From positions 2,254,501 to 2,318,500 of the forward strand of contig NW_026515433.1 of assembly GCF_014898815.1 (NCBI RefSeq): a DNA stretch of 64,000 bases. The letters are read 5' to 3'. The translations under genes were made by a program, and so were the position numbers. The notes under the pieces were generated by a model that made no database searches, had not been told where the DNA came from, and was given only the letters and a program-made list of their open reading frames with translations. Below are positions 1 to 13,927 of this stretch, piece after piece; positions within the stretch are counted from its first letter, which is position 1, and each line of letters opens with the position of its first letter. This DNA comes from Panonychus citri (taxonomy: Eukaryota > Arthropoda > Arachnida > Trombidiformes > Tetranychidae).

Positions 1-85
1 AAAGCTCAATCAACTTAACAATAGAAATGTAAACAATTAACTAATTCTATTGTTGGTGTTTTCTTTCATTCATCTACTACAATAG

Positions 86-2719
86 ATCACCTACCATGGC
101 GGGTGGACTGTTTTCCATAAGTAAAGAGTTTTTTGATCGACTTGGTACTTATGATAGTGGATTTGATATTTGGGGTGGTGAAAATTTGGAATTATCATTC
201 AAGGTAAATTGAAGGTTGATTTAAATTGCTAATTAAGTTTCAATGTAAACAAAAAGTAAAATCAATTAATCTCGTCATCATGAATAATTGAATCAACAAT
301 CAATTCCCAAAGAGGAAGATGAAAAATTAACAAGCTAAGTCAAAGAGAGAATGAGATGAGATATAAATATTTCATATCATGGAAAGCGGATAAAAAAGTT
401 CTGATCTTCTAGATAGAAACTTAATCCGGATAAAAAACGAAAAAAATTCTCTCTCTCTCTCTTCTTATCATCTACACACCAGAATTGATTCATTGTTTTC
501 ATCCTCTAACTTGACTGTAAATGTCATCGGATTATCATCTCATGTGAATGATGATTCAGAACTTTTTTCATGATGAGATTTTTTTTTCGAAATCTTTTTT
601 CTTTTATTAACTTTTTTTCCTCTTTCTCTCCTTTGTCTCTGAAAATGGATTGGGTGATTATCTGATTTCGATGATAATTCTTGATCTCTCTCTCTCTCTC
701 TCTCTTAAATAGACCTGGATGTGTGGTGGAGTTTTAGAGATAATCCCATGTTCTCATGTTGGTCACATATTTCGAAGTCGAAGTCCATATAAATGGAAAA
801 CTGGAGTAAATGTTCTAGTTCGAAATTCAATTCGATTAGCTGAAGTTTGGATGGATGATTATAAAAAATATTACTACCAGAGAATTGGAAATAATCTGGT
901 AAGTTAACATCTTCTATCTACCATTAGTTATAAATATATCTACTATCATGATATCATTTAGAATATAATCACTCCCACTTAAAGTATATTCGTAGTTAAT
1001 ATCATCAGAAAAACACCATTGATATGGAGAGGATTTTGAAGCCTCATCAAGTTTCAATGAAGCTGAAGATTTGATTTCATGGAAATAATGAAAAAAAAAG
1101 GTTATCCCTCTAATCGTCAAAACTCAGAATCTTGAGTCTCTATCGTTAAACAAGTAACCAGAAAGTATCTCAAAAGATTTATCCCTTGTCGATAATATTT
1201 TAGTGATAAAGATAAAGATTCTGATTCATCCCATGGTGATAATATACATGGAGAAACAACTTGAGGATAGAGTTGGGATTGAGAAAATTATTGTTCCTCT
1301 GAGGATTAACTGTAAATGTTGATTCAAATGTTGATAAAAATTCAAACATTGATCAACCTCAACTGATTGATTATAACTCAAGTTTCTGTGGTGATAAAAT
1401 TATCATGTTTCAAATTTACATGGTGATAATTATCATATTATTATTGGAAGAAAATATTTCTATTAAATTATTAGAAAATGAAAAAAATGGAAGATTAAGT
1501 TTTCGCCATCATCAAGTGAACTTTTTTCTAATTTGAAATATTATCCCTCGATTCTCAGTGATGATGAAGATGAAACTTGATGGATGATAAATACTTATTT
1601 CGTCTCTCTCTCTCTTCTCATCTTTTTCTTATCTTCCCTCGTCTCCATGATCGATTGATGATTATGCTCACTTTACACAGAATCTGCTCTAGAGATACTG
1701 TCAATCTTTAGCAATCTTCCACCACCCACTCATGAGAACTTGTTCTTATTATTCTTTCAAGTTCTATTCTACATTCTCCCTAGATACTTTTTTTATTCTT
1801 TATTCTTAGCATCCTCATGTTCATCATCATCATCAGGAATTATCAGAATCCTTCTAAACAACAACATTCTTATATATTTAATACTATCACCATTCTCAAC
1901 TCCCAATAGTTGAGTTAACTTATTTGCCAATAGCATTTTCATCATCATTATTATCATCCCACCCTCATCATCATCATCATCATCATCTAACAACACTTGA
2001 CTTTATTATGTATCAACATTGATGCTGTAACAATTTTCATCTTCTTGTTGTCTTCTCGTTATTATATTATCTTTGAATTTTTTTCTCTTTTTTCCACCTT
2101 CCTCTTCCCTCTCCCACCCTCTCATCATCAATATGATATTATGCTATTATGAAATGAACAATGAGCTCTCTCTCTCTCTCTCTCTCTCTTCATGGAGATA
2201 ATATTATATAATTTATCATCTTCTTCATCCCAATTTAAGCATTTAGCTCAGACATTTGTAGTTACTACTTTTTTTTTGCTTTTCTCTGTTTCAGTTTCCA
2301 TATCATATTTTTCAGAATGACAATAAGTCATATAAATATCATTCCAATATCATCAGTCAACATATTCTTTTGTTTTTTTTGTCATCATCATTGAATCAAT
2401 TTCAATATTAATACATGATAATCATACGGAAACTTTGGTCTCCCTTAATGTTAAAAATTCAGCAAATTTTCATCATGTTATCAACCCTCTTCCTCCACTT
2501 ACTTGGATATACTACTGAGTATCAACCCTCCCCGGGAATCAACATGATGATGTTCAGTAAATCTAATATGTAGACGAGGAAAAAAATAAGATATTAATAC
2601 ATTTATATATTTATAATAATAATGATTTACATTTTCGAAAAGTTCGAATAGGGAAAAGAGAAGAAAAAAAAATTGAGATAGAAAACAATGGAATATGAAT
2701 AATATCATTGGAATAATTT

Positions 2720-2763
<44 letters not shown>

Positions 2764-4928
2764 CTTCAGGTTCAAATACCTTGAATATCATAAATCATGA
2801 TGATAAGTTGTTGTTGTTACTATTCAGTAGATTATTGAGAATCGACTAATAGTATTATCATGATAGTTACTCATGTTATTATGCTCGATATTTTGTTCTG
2901 AACTTTGTTTTTCTCGAAAACACATCGAAGATGTAAAAAAAGTTCTTCCAATGACTTTTCATTTGTCTATTCCATCTTCATGTTGACTTTTCTCTTCTTT
3001 TTCTTTCGAAACAAATGATTTTAACATTTTGTTTCTTTTTTTCCTTGATAATCATTTAAATTCTGGTTCACATGATTTTCAGAATTCCCTCTAAAGTTCA
3101 TCTTATTTACCTGAATTTTAACCTTGATTGTCTTTGATTTTCTTCTTCAGAATCATCAAGAGATTCAAAATTTTCAGCAGAATTTTTGTTCCTTTATCAG
3201 AACTTATAGTCTTTTTCTAGGTAGAAGATAATTCGTATTATTTATCCTTAGATATCCAAAGAATTTTTCGAAAATTTTCCAACACTTGATCAGAATTACA
3301 ACTGAATTGATCATGAAATTGATTTTCTATTCCACGTGATCTATTGAAAAGTGAAAAAGTTCAGGAAGAAATTTCATCAACCTGATCTTTGTTTTCTTTT
3401 CCTTCTCTTTCCATCCTCATCCTCACCATTTTCACTTTATCATTCATCTTGTTTCATCCATATTGTTTAATTTACCCTCAGGGCGATTATGGTGATGTTA
3501 CTGGCCGTAAGAAGCTCAGGAAAGAGTTGAACTGTAAATCATTTGAATGGTATGTCAAGAACGTTTATCCTGAGTTATTTATACCCGGTGAAGCTGTTGC
3601 TTCAGGGGAGGTAAGTTCATTTCGATTCTTTCTATTTACCTTTCACCTTCATCTCTCATCGTATCTCTTTCTGAGAATAATCTTCATATGAACATATATT
3701 ATAAATCTAAAACACCAGTGGGTACTTGAAACTATCCGAATTCATCAATCACCTCTAAATTAATGATCACCTTTTATGTAATAATAATAATAACAATCAA
3801 TTTAATTCATCATTTTCAAAACTTATTCTTGGCCATGATGTTGATAGTAATCATTACTATTATTAATTGTTGAAATTACCGATAATATTATCTATTATTT
3901 TGTTACCCCCCTTTGCAATAGATTAAGACAGAGATTAATTCATTTTATTTTTCCTTTTTTCTTGATGAATTCAGGTTCGTAACATGGGAGGTGATGTATC
4001 ATCCAAGATGTGCCTTGATTCACCAGCACGTAAACAAGATTATCATAAACCAGTGGGCCTTTATCCTTGTCATAGTCAAGGAGGCAATCAGGTAAAATCA
4101 ATAATAAACTAATTAAAATTTAATGAAATTTAATCCACTTCCTGTAAGAGTTTTACATCAACTTGATTCACCCTAAGGGCACAATGAAAATCTAACAATA
4201 CTCAATAGTCACATGAACTTTTCTTGTTGTTTTTGCAACACCAAAGTGGCATTCAGGGTGGATTTTGATAGAAACAGAGGAGAGAGAGAGAGAGAGAGAG
4301 AGTGGGATAAGATGATTGAGATTAGTAGCAAAAGAGACAACAACAATAACAATAGTTTGCCTGTAGGCGATTATTATTATTGAGCATATGGAAAAAAACT
4401 CAGGGAATTGGAATATTTTTCTGCTGAAATTGATTCCAATAAGATTTCAATGTTGAAGAAAAAAAAAGTTCTAATCTTGTTATTTCATTCTTTCTTTCAT
4501 TTTGTCCTAACCTTCAATCTTTGGCGATTCTTTGACCTTCAACCTTGAACAGTATTTCCTACTATCTAAAGAGGGTGAGATCCGTCGAGACGAGGCCTGC
4601 CTCGATTACGCTGGTAAAGACGTTGTCCTTTATCCTTGTCATGGAGCCAAAGGTAACCAACTTTGGATATACGATGATGAGGTAAGTTGGAAACATTAAC
4701 TGACCATTAACAGCGGAACTGGTCATCAACTATTTTCCATTTAAATTTAATCGTTTATCTTTCAATCAATTTCAGAATAATCAAATCAAACATGGAAGCT
4801 CTGGAAAGTGCCTTGAAATGTCACCCAAACGGGAAAAACTATGGATGAGACCTTGTTCATCCGATAATCTGAACCAGAAATGGAGATTCCAGAATTTTGA
4901 TCCGTCCAAATTTACCAAATTGGTGTAA
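86..4928 (+). CDS. Polypeptide N-acetylgalactosaminyltransferase, 3' part (six exons)
   Basis: This enzyme transfers GalNAc from UDP-GalNAc to Ser/Thr of proteins in the Golgi, starting mucin-type O-glycans. Coding exons are 86-203, 713-898, 3482-3610, 3975-4091, 4553-4681 and 4776-4928 (stop TAA); each joins in frame with GT-AG borders. The first visible exon opens with SPTMAGGLF and contains WGGENLE; the second has CGGVLEIIPCSHVGHIFR. These are the conserved Gal/GalNAc-T motif and the end of the catalytic domain. The last three exons form the ricin-type lectin domain with three repeats: CLD at SKMCLDSP and EACLDYAG, CLE at GKCLEMSP, and QxW-like GNQLW and LNQKW. The exon at 86 needs codon bases from an earlier exon, so the N-terminal membrane anchor and DxH-containing half lie beyond the left edge. 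The family is certain; the paralogue is not assigned. Confidence 0.93.
204..712 (+). other. Intron with CT-rich tract in the GalNAc-transferase gene
   Basis: A GT-AG intron of 509 bp. It contains CT dinucleotide runs near 450-465 and 687-705, the latter serving as the polypyrimidine tract just before the acceptor. No other feature is seen in it. Confidence 0.8.
899..3481 (+). other. Large intron in the GalNAc-transferase gene
   Basis: A GT-AG intron of about 2.6 kb, the longest of this gene. It holds TCA/CAT trinucleotide runs (about 1950-1985) and CT dinucleotide runs (2165-2188 and 2722-2759). No nested gene is recognisable; short open frames here are low-complexity reads of the repeats. 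Confidence 0.7.
2722..2760. repeat. CT/GA microsatellite
   Basis: About 19 uninterrupted CT dinucleotides inside the large GalNAc-transferase intron. Similar but shorter tracts occur at 2165-2188, 4271-4300 and 6149-6178. Confidence 0.9.
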
Positions 4929-6145
4929 CAATTTACCCTAAATGATACGATCATTTTAATATATACTCATCATCATCTTCATTAACGTCATCATCTAATT
5001 TTCAATTTCGATCGTTAATCTCAATGAGAATATTTTTTTTCTTCCCTGTAAAACCTATCCGAAAGTTGAAGTTTCCATGAAGGGAATAATCCATAATATA
5101 TATTATTTACTACTCGAAGATAATTATATCAATTGCCAATTGTAAATCTCTGAATCTTTGTAAGTTTATTTTTCACAATTAAAGAATGAAAAAAAAACAA
5201 GACAACAATTAACAACAACATCGTTTACTCAATTTAATTCAATGGAGTTTTTTTCATTCACCAAATTGCAATTGATTGAAGGCTTGATTTCATGACGGTC
5301 ATGATGATGAGAAATAAAAAAGAAAGAACAAAAAAAAAGTTCTAAAGATGAATGAGAGAGAACAAAAAATCGATCATTTCTCTAAGGTTCTTCATCTTTT
5401 CTTCATCATCCAAATTGCTGAGAATAAAGAATCTACTCATCATGTAGCCATGGGATAGAAATATTCATGGGAATATCTGTTTGTTCAGAATTGAGATAAA
5501 GATAAATGTCTAAAAAATGATTTCCTTCATGATGCTCATCATCATCATCATCATCAGTTGATCAACAAACAACAACAATCTATTTTTTTGAGGTTTCCAT
5601 TTGTTGATAATGTTTTCTTACTAATATCTTCACCATGATGAACATGATGATAATAATAGAAGCACAAATTGATCCATTTTCTTGGACTGTTAACATGATT
5701 ACTTTTTCATTGTTCAACTAATCGATGATTTCAATGGTTCCAATAATGATGATGACGATGATGAAGATGAGTCTCTTTCATCTGACTCGACTATGTATCG
5801 ATTCATGATGATTGTATTAGCTACTTGTTCCTTATTAAAAATCTTCCAATAATCATCAACATCATCGTAAAGATGAAGATGAGAAGAGAAAATCATCAAG
5901 TTAATGAAGTTTTCCATTAAAGGGAAAAAGAAACTTTGTCTTTGAAAAGATTTTCGGAGCGACAATTTCAATGGTAAATCGAAACGAAGCGAAACGAATG
6001 GAAATTAAATCGAATCGTAGATTTATTCTCAACATAAATCAAAAGGAAAACAAACAGATGAAGAAGGTGATGATGATGAAGAAAAGGAAGAGATAGAGAT
6101 AGAGATAAAGATGGAGATCGAGAGAGACAAAAGAGACTCAGAGAG

Positions 6146-6181
<36 letters not shown>

Positions 6182-8820
6182 AGATAAAGTTTAATAGTAA
6201 ATTCTGAGCGAAAATGTTATATTGGCTTCCAACTGATTCCCTGTTGTCCAATGTTGATCCAATGAGAGAGAATAAAAAAGAGAAGAGAACAAAAAAAGAG
6301 AGAAAATAAATAAAATAGAATAACAGTTGAAAGCTTTCATCATCCACCCTCATCTTCCACCCACTTCCTCCTTTTCCTCCTTTTCCTCGGCTTCTCATCA
6401 TCTCATTGAGTTTTCCAATGAAAATGTTCACAATAACAGTTAAGCCTCATTTTATTTTCGTTTTTTTTTCTCTTGCTCTTCAATTGGTTTACTATTACTT
6501 TTTACAGTTTCCATCCAATTGAACTTTCATTCAATTGTATCATCATCTTCTTCATGATTATTACAATTTAAAATTGAATTGTTGTTAATTTTCATCCCTC
6601 TTTATATCATCATCATCATTAGGTGTTGATCAATTGATTGTTAGGTTGATTTTCTTGGGGATATAAAAGTAACTATAAAAGTTTTTACACTTCTTTTATC
6701 ATGGTAAACTTTATATTCATCATGTGTCTCTGGATCTGAATAAATCCCATTCCTATTGTATCCAAAATTTCATTGTTATTATCATGTTAATTGTTACAAT
6801 TTATTTATACTTCTGGTTTCTAATTGTTTGTTAAAAAGTTTCCAAGGACTCATTAGATTTCATTTGTTTTATATTTCCTTTGAAAAAGTATTAACAATGA
6901 ATGAATTACTTTCAGTTGAATTCATTTTTCATGAGTATCATGATTATCAGGATCAGTTGATTGTTGTAAAACTTGTAGGTTAGTTTACTAATTGTTACAT
7001 AGTTTTTACAATGAAAGAAAACAGAGACTTCATTCAATGGGTATTCATGAGATTCAGACCCATTGATATTTATGAACAGAGAGATATTTTATTTTCATGA
7101 TGGAATTTTTTTTTCTTGTTTTTCTCCCTTGATTCTTTTGATAATCATAATAGCAAACTGATCAAATGATTCATGTAATTGTTGAAAAATGAATGTATAA
7201 AAGTTTCAAGGTAATGAACCAGGATAACTGTTTACAGGGTAAATCCAATTGTTTGGTTCATTGATGTTCTCAGGGAAATAGCATCAACTTTATCTGAATC
7301 AATCTAAATGCTCATCAATTCAATGAATGTCTATGTAAATTTTATCTCTTTTTTTCCTTCAGTTTATATATTTTTTTTCCATCTCTATCTATCCATGGTA
7401 CTATTTTCACTCAATGAGTTCTGACATTAAAATCACCATGACCATAATCAGTTTCATGGTTACATATATAAAACTGAATTCACAACTGAATCTGAATCGT
7501 TTCTGGTCCACCAACATCATATTAGTTTTCGCATCATAATTCAAAGGGAATAATAATAATAATAATAATAATCATTCCGATGAACTGGTAATGTATGATT
7601 AGATAAAGTAGCCAATAGAAATGTTGAATTTTCATTGGTCATCATGAATTTATCATGATAAAACCTTCGGACGATTATGATTAGCTTGATGAGTATGTCT
7701 ATTATCTAGATTACTCAGTGATTGCATTCTCCATATTGATCTGATCATCATCACTATTGATGATGAATCTTTTGGAAACCGTTTCTGGAAATCATCATGT
7801 TCATCATTTCTCATCTTCATCAAGTGAAGATACAAATTAACGTTTCAAATACAAGAAACTAATAACAATCAATGGTGATTAGATTGCAATGAGATTCAGA
7901 AAGAGAGAGAGAGAGAGTGAGGCGAAAAAAAGCAAAGTTCAATTGAGGAATCATCTTTTGTTCACCAACCATAGACATGATGCTTTGATTTCTGGAAGAG
8001 TTAGATGATGATGAAGATCAGGATGAGGATGGAAAATATTACATTGTAATTTTCTATTCTTTTCTCTTTTTTCATCTTCTTCATCTTTCCTAATGCTTTT
8101 TATTGATAATAATACAAAAGGAGAAGGTAAAAGTTCTGGATTGGTAAGAAAAAGTAATTCATCTTGGAACTTTTATACTCTCCCTGCTGTTGTGTCGTTT
8201 TCATCATGATCAGAATGATGAAGATAAAAAAGGTAAATGTTAAGGTAATAGGAAGCTTAATTAGCAGGATAACATTCATTGGATTTCAAGGCTGAAAATC
8301 AGGTGAATACATGGTAACCAATTAGCTTTCAGATCAGAAGAAAATTTCTAATGGACTTCATTCTCATGTAACTATTATACTCATCATGATGATACTTCTT
8401 TGGTCAGCATCAATCATCATTATCATTAAGTCTCTTTCTTCATTGTTCACTATTTCTCACAAGAACTTAACGTTTTTCTTATCACCTTTCGAACATTAAA
8501 CAATTAATATAATAAGATCGTACACGTTCTATTATTGATTGAAAGTCTTTTGGCCCTCAATCATATCATGCGTGGTCACAGGGATTAAACTAGAAATGTG
8601 CGATATTATCGATTCCAACCCAGCAAGATTGATATCTTTTGAGTGTCGTCAGACGGAGGGTTTCAAAAGATCACCAATGTTTTGATCTGTTGGTTGGTTA
8701 TTCAATGATGATGCTTCGAATTGAAAAGATGAAAGATCAGTCATCTCATAGTCAAAAAGAGCATCAATGATGGCTTTCAAGCTATCAGCTTCTCTCTTCT
8801 CTCTCTTCTCTCTCTTCTCT
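4929..8820. other. Intergenic, no gene recognised
   Basis: This is AT-rich spacer downstream of the GalNAc-transferase. It contains GA runs (6149-6178, 7901-7917), ATG/GAT trinucleotide tracts and an AAT run (7551-7572). The short open frames on both strands are repeat-derived and show no protein-family signal or splice-linked partners. No tRNA or other RNA gene was recognised. Confidence 0.6.
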
Positions 8821-8824
8821 CTCC

Positions 8825-9640
8825 TTATTCATATGGCAATATGGGAATATCATAAAGGAATATCAGCTGTAGAATAACTCTCTCCCCATGAGCTGGGAAA
8901 ACTTCACATTCTAACGTATCGTCACTATACTTGAAGTCACTTTTAGCACAAACTTTACATCCAAACTTTGCACAGAGAAAACGATCCTGGTTAGTTAATC
9001 GTGGTTGGGGATGATATTTACCGTAATCCATTGAATTGAACAAAGTTGCAAAACTAATCGATCAATAGTTTTAATTGTAATAATTTCATCGCTATCGACG
9101 GTGCTCGGTCACTTGTGGTAATTTTCAATAGAGCAATATCCTGTTTCAAGAATGGTCACATATTGCTGATAAGTCTCCACATAATAATCTCTTATTGGAG
9201 TCTAAACGTTAACGTGGTTGTCGTAATTTTCAACTGAAAAATTACAGGACGAAATAGCAGGAGAAACGGGTTCAACAAATGGAATAACAACTTCCACTAA
9301 ACGATCAGCAGTCTGAAGAACAGGAATATCCTGGTGTTGAAACCGCTCTTATCTGCTTAATTAGACTGTTAGTTCTGTTTCTGAATTTAAAGGTGGTTGG
9401 TTAATTGATTAATATCAACATTCTTATTTTAAGCTTTTAAATTTGAAGCTATTTTAAGATTTAGATCTCTGATTTATCGGGATAATGCAATGTTTTCGTT
9501 GTCAAGCTTTTTATACGCTTCTACCTGTTCCATTAAAGATTGACACAACATTCGCTGTCCTTGTGCATCCGACAAATTGCGTCTAAAAATTAGACAACCT
9601 TTTTACACTGCAATGCTTTTACCTTGCCAGCCTGCGAAAG
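8825..9640 (-). pseudogene. Decayed coding relic, family unknown
   Basis: Base composition changes here to a more mixed, codon-like sequence. On the minus strand three readable blocks occur. Block 1 (about 9485-9595, after a TTTTTAG acceptor-like site) reads as a hydrophilic helix containing GQRMLCQSLMEQVEAYKKL. Block 2 (about 9070-9320) has segments around TADRLVEVVIPF and SVENYDNHVNV but is broken by stops. Block 3 (8825-9043) is open for 72 codons with four cysteines, including the stretch CAKFGCKVCAK. Blocks 2 and 3 hint at an internal repeat: TADRLV/TIDRLV and SVENY/SIENY. No family is recognised. The stops and frame changes suggest a dead gene or transposon fragment; a multi-exon host gene is less likely. 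Confidence 0.4.
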
Positions 9641-9776
9641 ATAAAAAAGATGATTGTCTGAGCGAAGCGAAGACTATACATCCAAAACCATCCAAAATCA
9701 TCCAGAGACCCGGAAAATGTTAGGCCAATCACAAGCGTTTAGCACCCAATGACGATTTCTTTATACAATGTAAGTT

Positions 9777-9841
9777 TGACCTAAGGGTAAAGTTGGGTCA
9801 CTTCTCTTAAGATCTTTGATTTAAACTTTACCCTTAGGTCA
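9777..9841. repeat. Perfect 18-bp inverted repeat (stem-loop)
   Basis: The arm at 9777-9794 (TGACCTAAGGGTAAAGTT) is perfectly complementary to 9824-9841, with a 29-base loop. It lies just outside the decayed coding relic. It could be the end of a small transposable element or a structured spacer. Confidence 0.85.
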
Positions 9842-9849
9842 TATTCTTT

Positions 9850-12800
9850 ATCCTTAATAATAAACCATCTTTCACATTTATAACCCCATTGAGTTCTCGT
9901 TGTGTTAGTTTTAACCTTAAACACCTTTATTTTACTCTTTTACCTATTTTTGGCTTTAACAATATTAATACATTAAGTCTTCTACCATATGTTCACAGTA
10001 TAAGTTGTTTTTTTAATGAATAACCGTTTAATACAGTTTATGTAAGCTAACCGAATTGCAATTGTTAGTGAGTCATTTGCGATCCGCGATAAAAAAGTGA
10101 ATCAATATTAAAAGATTTACTGTCCTAACTGATATAATTATCTTGATTATGCAATGCTAATTAAATTAGTCCTTCATTATTAATATTAACGGTGTGTTGT
10201 TAATCATCATGTTGTGCTAATAAATTGCAGATCAGTTGATTATAATTAACTTTATCGAGAGTTTGCCTTTATCAGTTTTATTATTGCTTTATAATCAAGG
10301 TGCTAATTAACAGTCAACTGTCAATGTGATTAATCATTTAAAAGTTCAGGAAACTTTCAGGGAAATCAATGGAATCCGGAACAATAAAAGAGACAAAATC
10401 GATTATTGAATTTTTCCTTTTTTTGTTCTAATCAACAATTTATTGATTAACCTAAATTGTCAAGTGTTGGAATTCACACTACTAATCATAATTGTAAATG
10501 GTTAATTGTCTGGTGATGATTTAATAATGAATATAATACACTTGGAGGCTAAATACGAATAAGAAATTGGAAAAGAAAAAGAAAATTTTTCGAGGAAAAG
10601 TTCTAATGGATTATTTTTATTCTGTCTCTTTCTAGAATTCAGTTCTTTGGTATTTCTGACCTAATTATCGTTTGATTGAGTTTACTTGTTAATTAGTTTA
10701 GTTTTGATTCACATGTTTTACTTGATTAACTGTAATTAATGATCAATACCAATGAAAGAGTCTTTTTTATCTTCCTTTTCTGATCATCTTCATTTTCCTC
10801 CGCATCATTTGAACTGAATTGTCAATTGAAATTGATTCAGTATCGGAAATAGAAATGATAATAAATATGATTCTCTCTTATTATTTGGCAATCATTTTGA
10901 TTGTTGATCGATATGATTGGTTTTATATAAGGTGAAAGAAAAACTGGTCGAAAAAAAAGTTCTAACGTTATTGTTATCATTATCTTTTCGGACATGATGA
11001 ATAAAAATGACGATGACCTCTGGTCATTCTAATTGGTTACCACTTGGGATTTAAAGGACAATGTATCAAACTAATTGTACTCTGATGACAGAAGATAATT
11101 GAATATATAAGTATACACACAGTTTTCCTTATGAGTTGAGATTAATTCAGATTCCTTAAGATTCAATATAATGACCATGATGACCGTTACTGTTAGTTGC
11201 ATCCTTCTGATCCTCCTCATCATCAAGTAAAGGGTCAATTTCCTGTGGTCAAGGTTTTACTTTACTTGATTCAATGGGAAAAATTTGCACAACATTTTCA
11301 ATTAATATAATATATGAAAACCAATCTAATCAGTTAATTAATCACTCTAATTGTGACAATGATAAAAGGTTGTCCAGCTAATTAAAGGTCATAATTAGCA
11401 TAGTAGCTGAATTAGGAGCAAAAGTTACAATTGATTTTCCTCTTTAACTTTCAATCAATTTAAGAAATCAATTAATTGTGTTTTGTTTGGCTCAAAATGA
11501 AAGACAATTAAGTTGATTGTTGACCTTAAATCAATTTATTTCTCAAAATGGTAAAGATTAATTGTAAATTGTAGGTAATGAAGCAAAATTCATTCATTTT
11601 CAAGTGATGGTGATGTTTAATCATTTGCATGATGAACAATTAATGAATCATAATAATCAATGAGATGATTAAAAAAGGATCAGAAACTTTTTGCTTTTCC
11701 TTTACAATATGTGTGCTTTTTGCTTTTAATTGTTGATTGTTATTATTGATGTTAATCATCAAGTATTTAAATCATTTTCCCAAAAGAGTATTTGATTAAG
11801 CTTGATGATGGTAAAAGATGAAGATGCAAAAAGTTCATGATGATTATTCAGATGAAAATAATGATTACCATGAACAAGAGATTAAGTTGCAAAAGTAAAA
11901 GAAAAAGAAAAAAATTTTTCCTCTCAATTTAAATCTAATTACTAATCGTTGTACATTTTAATTAATAAACAATTTAAAATTCTTGGTTATTAAGTGGTAT
12001 TAACGGGCTAACAATTAAGGTTGAACAATTAATAGTTTAGTGAAAGTTTTATATCTTTATCATGGTGATTATTATTATGTTACCTGAGAAATTAATTTAA
12101 TTCAGTTAGACTACCAATCATTTTAATCTCAATTATTATCTTTCATCATGATGATGTTTGATGAGGATAATGATGAAGATGAGGATGAGGATGATTATCT
12201 CTCACTCAACAATATATAAATATATTACTTTTCATCAGATTCTGATGATGATAAACTTTGGACATTAATACCTGAGGCTTTTTCATGAGGATCAAATTAA
12301 GGTTTACCTTGATGATTAAGGCAAAGATCATCATCATGTTGATGGTGTTGACTTAATGGTGGATCATGGGAGTGGATAACTGAACATTGGATTAACTATT
12401 GTTTAGATTAATGGGAAATTTAAGTCTGGATTTTATTCAGAATCACAATTCTGTTCATTCATTTCAGTTGATTATCAGCCTAATCAATTGATTGTGATAA
12501 TGATTATTAAATTGTTGGTGTAAATTTATTTGTGTCATGATCAATTGATTTGAATAGTTTATGACAACAAGATAATTAATTGTGTTGGTTTTTCAGTAGA
12601 TTTCATTGTGGACTCAATTAACTGTTAAATTATATTGATTAGTATTTTAGTATTTTCTTGATTATCGTTTAAACAATTTGTTAATTGCTCTCAATTCCAG
12701 TCATGGTAACATTATTTAATCGCCAGTAACTTAATCTCAACTTAATTATCAACTCATTTGCTTAATTTTCACCCACACTTACCCTTTGATATTAACAGTG

Positions 12801-13927
12801 TTAATTAAATCGTCAAGTGATAATTAAGATTGAGTTAATTATCATGCATCATGATTAACAGTCATCAATGATTTAAATTGATTCATTCTAAATGATTAGT
12901 GATCATTTTTTTTGTTTGCATAAAATTTACATTAAATTGATGCTTTTTGGGCTCTCATCTTTCAATTGTAATGACAATTGCTAAATCATAATTGCATTTG
13001 TTTAACTTACTGTTGATTGCAAATAATTAGCCATTAACTGCAATCATCATCATAACAATTAACGATCAATTGTAAGTTTTGTTGAGAAAAAACTTCAACT
13101 TGATTTTGTTTCCTCGTTTTTTTTTCTTATGAGAAAAATTAATGATCATTATTATCCATTAACTCATTGCCATGATCATTAGTGAACATGATTAAGATGA
13201 TAAATCCATTGTTCTATCAATTAAACTATCGCCTTAACTGTAAATTATTGTGGAAATTTATTCCATGACGGAGGTTCATCTTTTTAGAACTTTTCAAATG
13301 CCAACAAAATCGAGACTCGATCAGCTCGATATCTTCTAAAGATCCACTTGAACAACTCAACTTTACCTCGATAATAAAATAACAACAATCAGAAAAATAA
13401 TTTGATCGAAAATCTGATCTGATCAACGATCGCCGATGAACATTGAGTTCGAATTTCGAGAAAAAAACTTTTCGTTCCCCTAACAAGTTTATCTATACTC
13501 ATTCCCTATGCTTTACAATTTAATCTCGTTAATTAAGTAAATCAAAAGTAATAATTTACAAAATTGTAATTTGATTATGTGATTATGTAAATTTGATTAA
13601 AAGATGAAAATTGAATCAACTTAATTTAGTTATCCAAAGTGAGCCACAAGCGCCATCCATTGAGTGGAAATCAAGATATTAAATTGTTGCCAATTTAATT
13701 CGGTTAATAATTGTGTCTTTAATTGTAACCTTTTATATAAAATCATTACAATAATTAGCCATTAATTTACTGGTTAGTTAATTATATTATTGGCTATTTA
13801 GTTGTTAACAAAAATCAGAAGGAAAAATTTTTTTCAATTATAATTAAAAAAAAAGAGTTGATAAAAATTGTTGAATGTTAATCAAGTTGATTAGTTGATT
13901 GTTGATTGCTGGTTGTTGATCTGTTGA
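9850..13927. other. Intergenic, no gene recognised
   Basis: Very AT-rich spacer dominated by words such as AATTAATTG and TTGATTGTT on both strands. I see no exon pair, RNA gene or mobile-element protein. An 86-codon minus-strand frame at 13226-13486 has no family signature and no splice partner. Confidence 0.6.

Noticed and set aside
13226..13486. 86-codon minus-strand frame downstream of the UGT
   Set aside because: There is no family signature, splice partner or conserved motif; it is likely chance or 3'-flank sequence.
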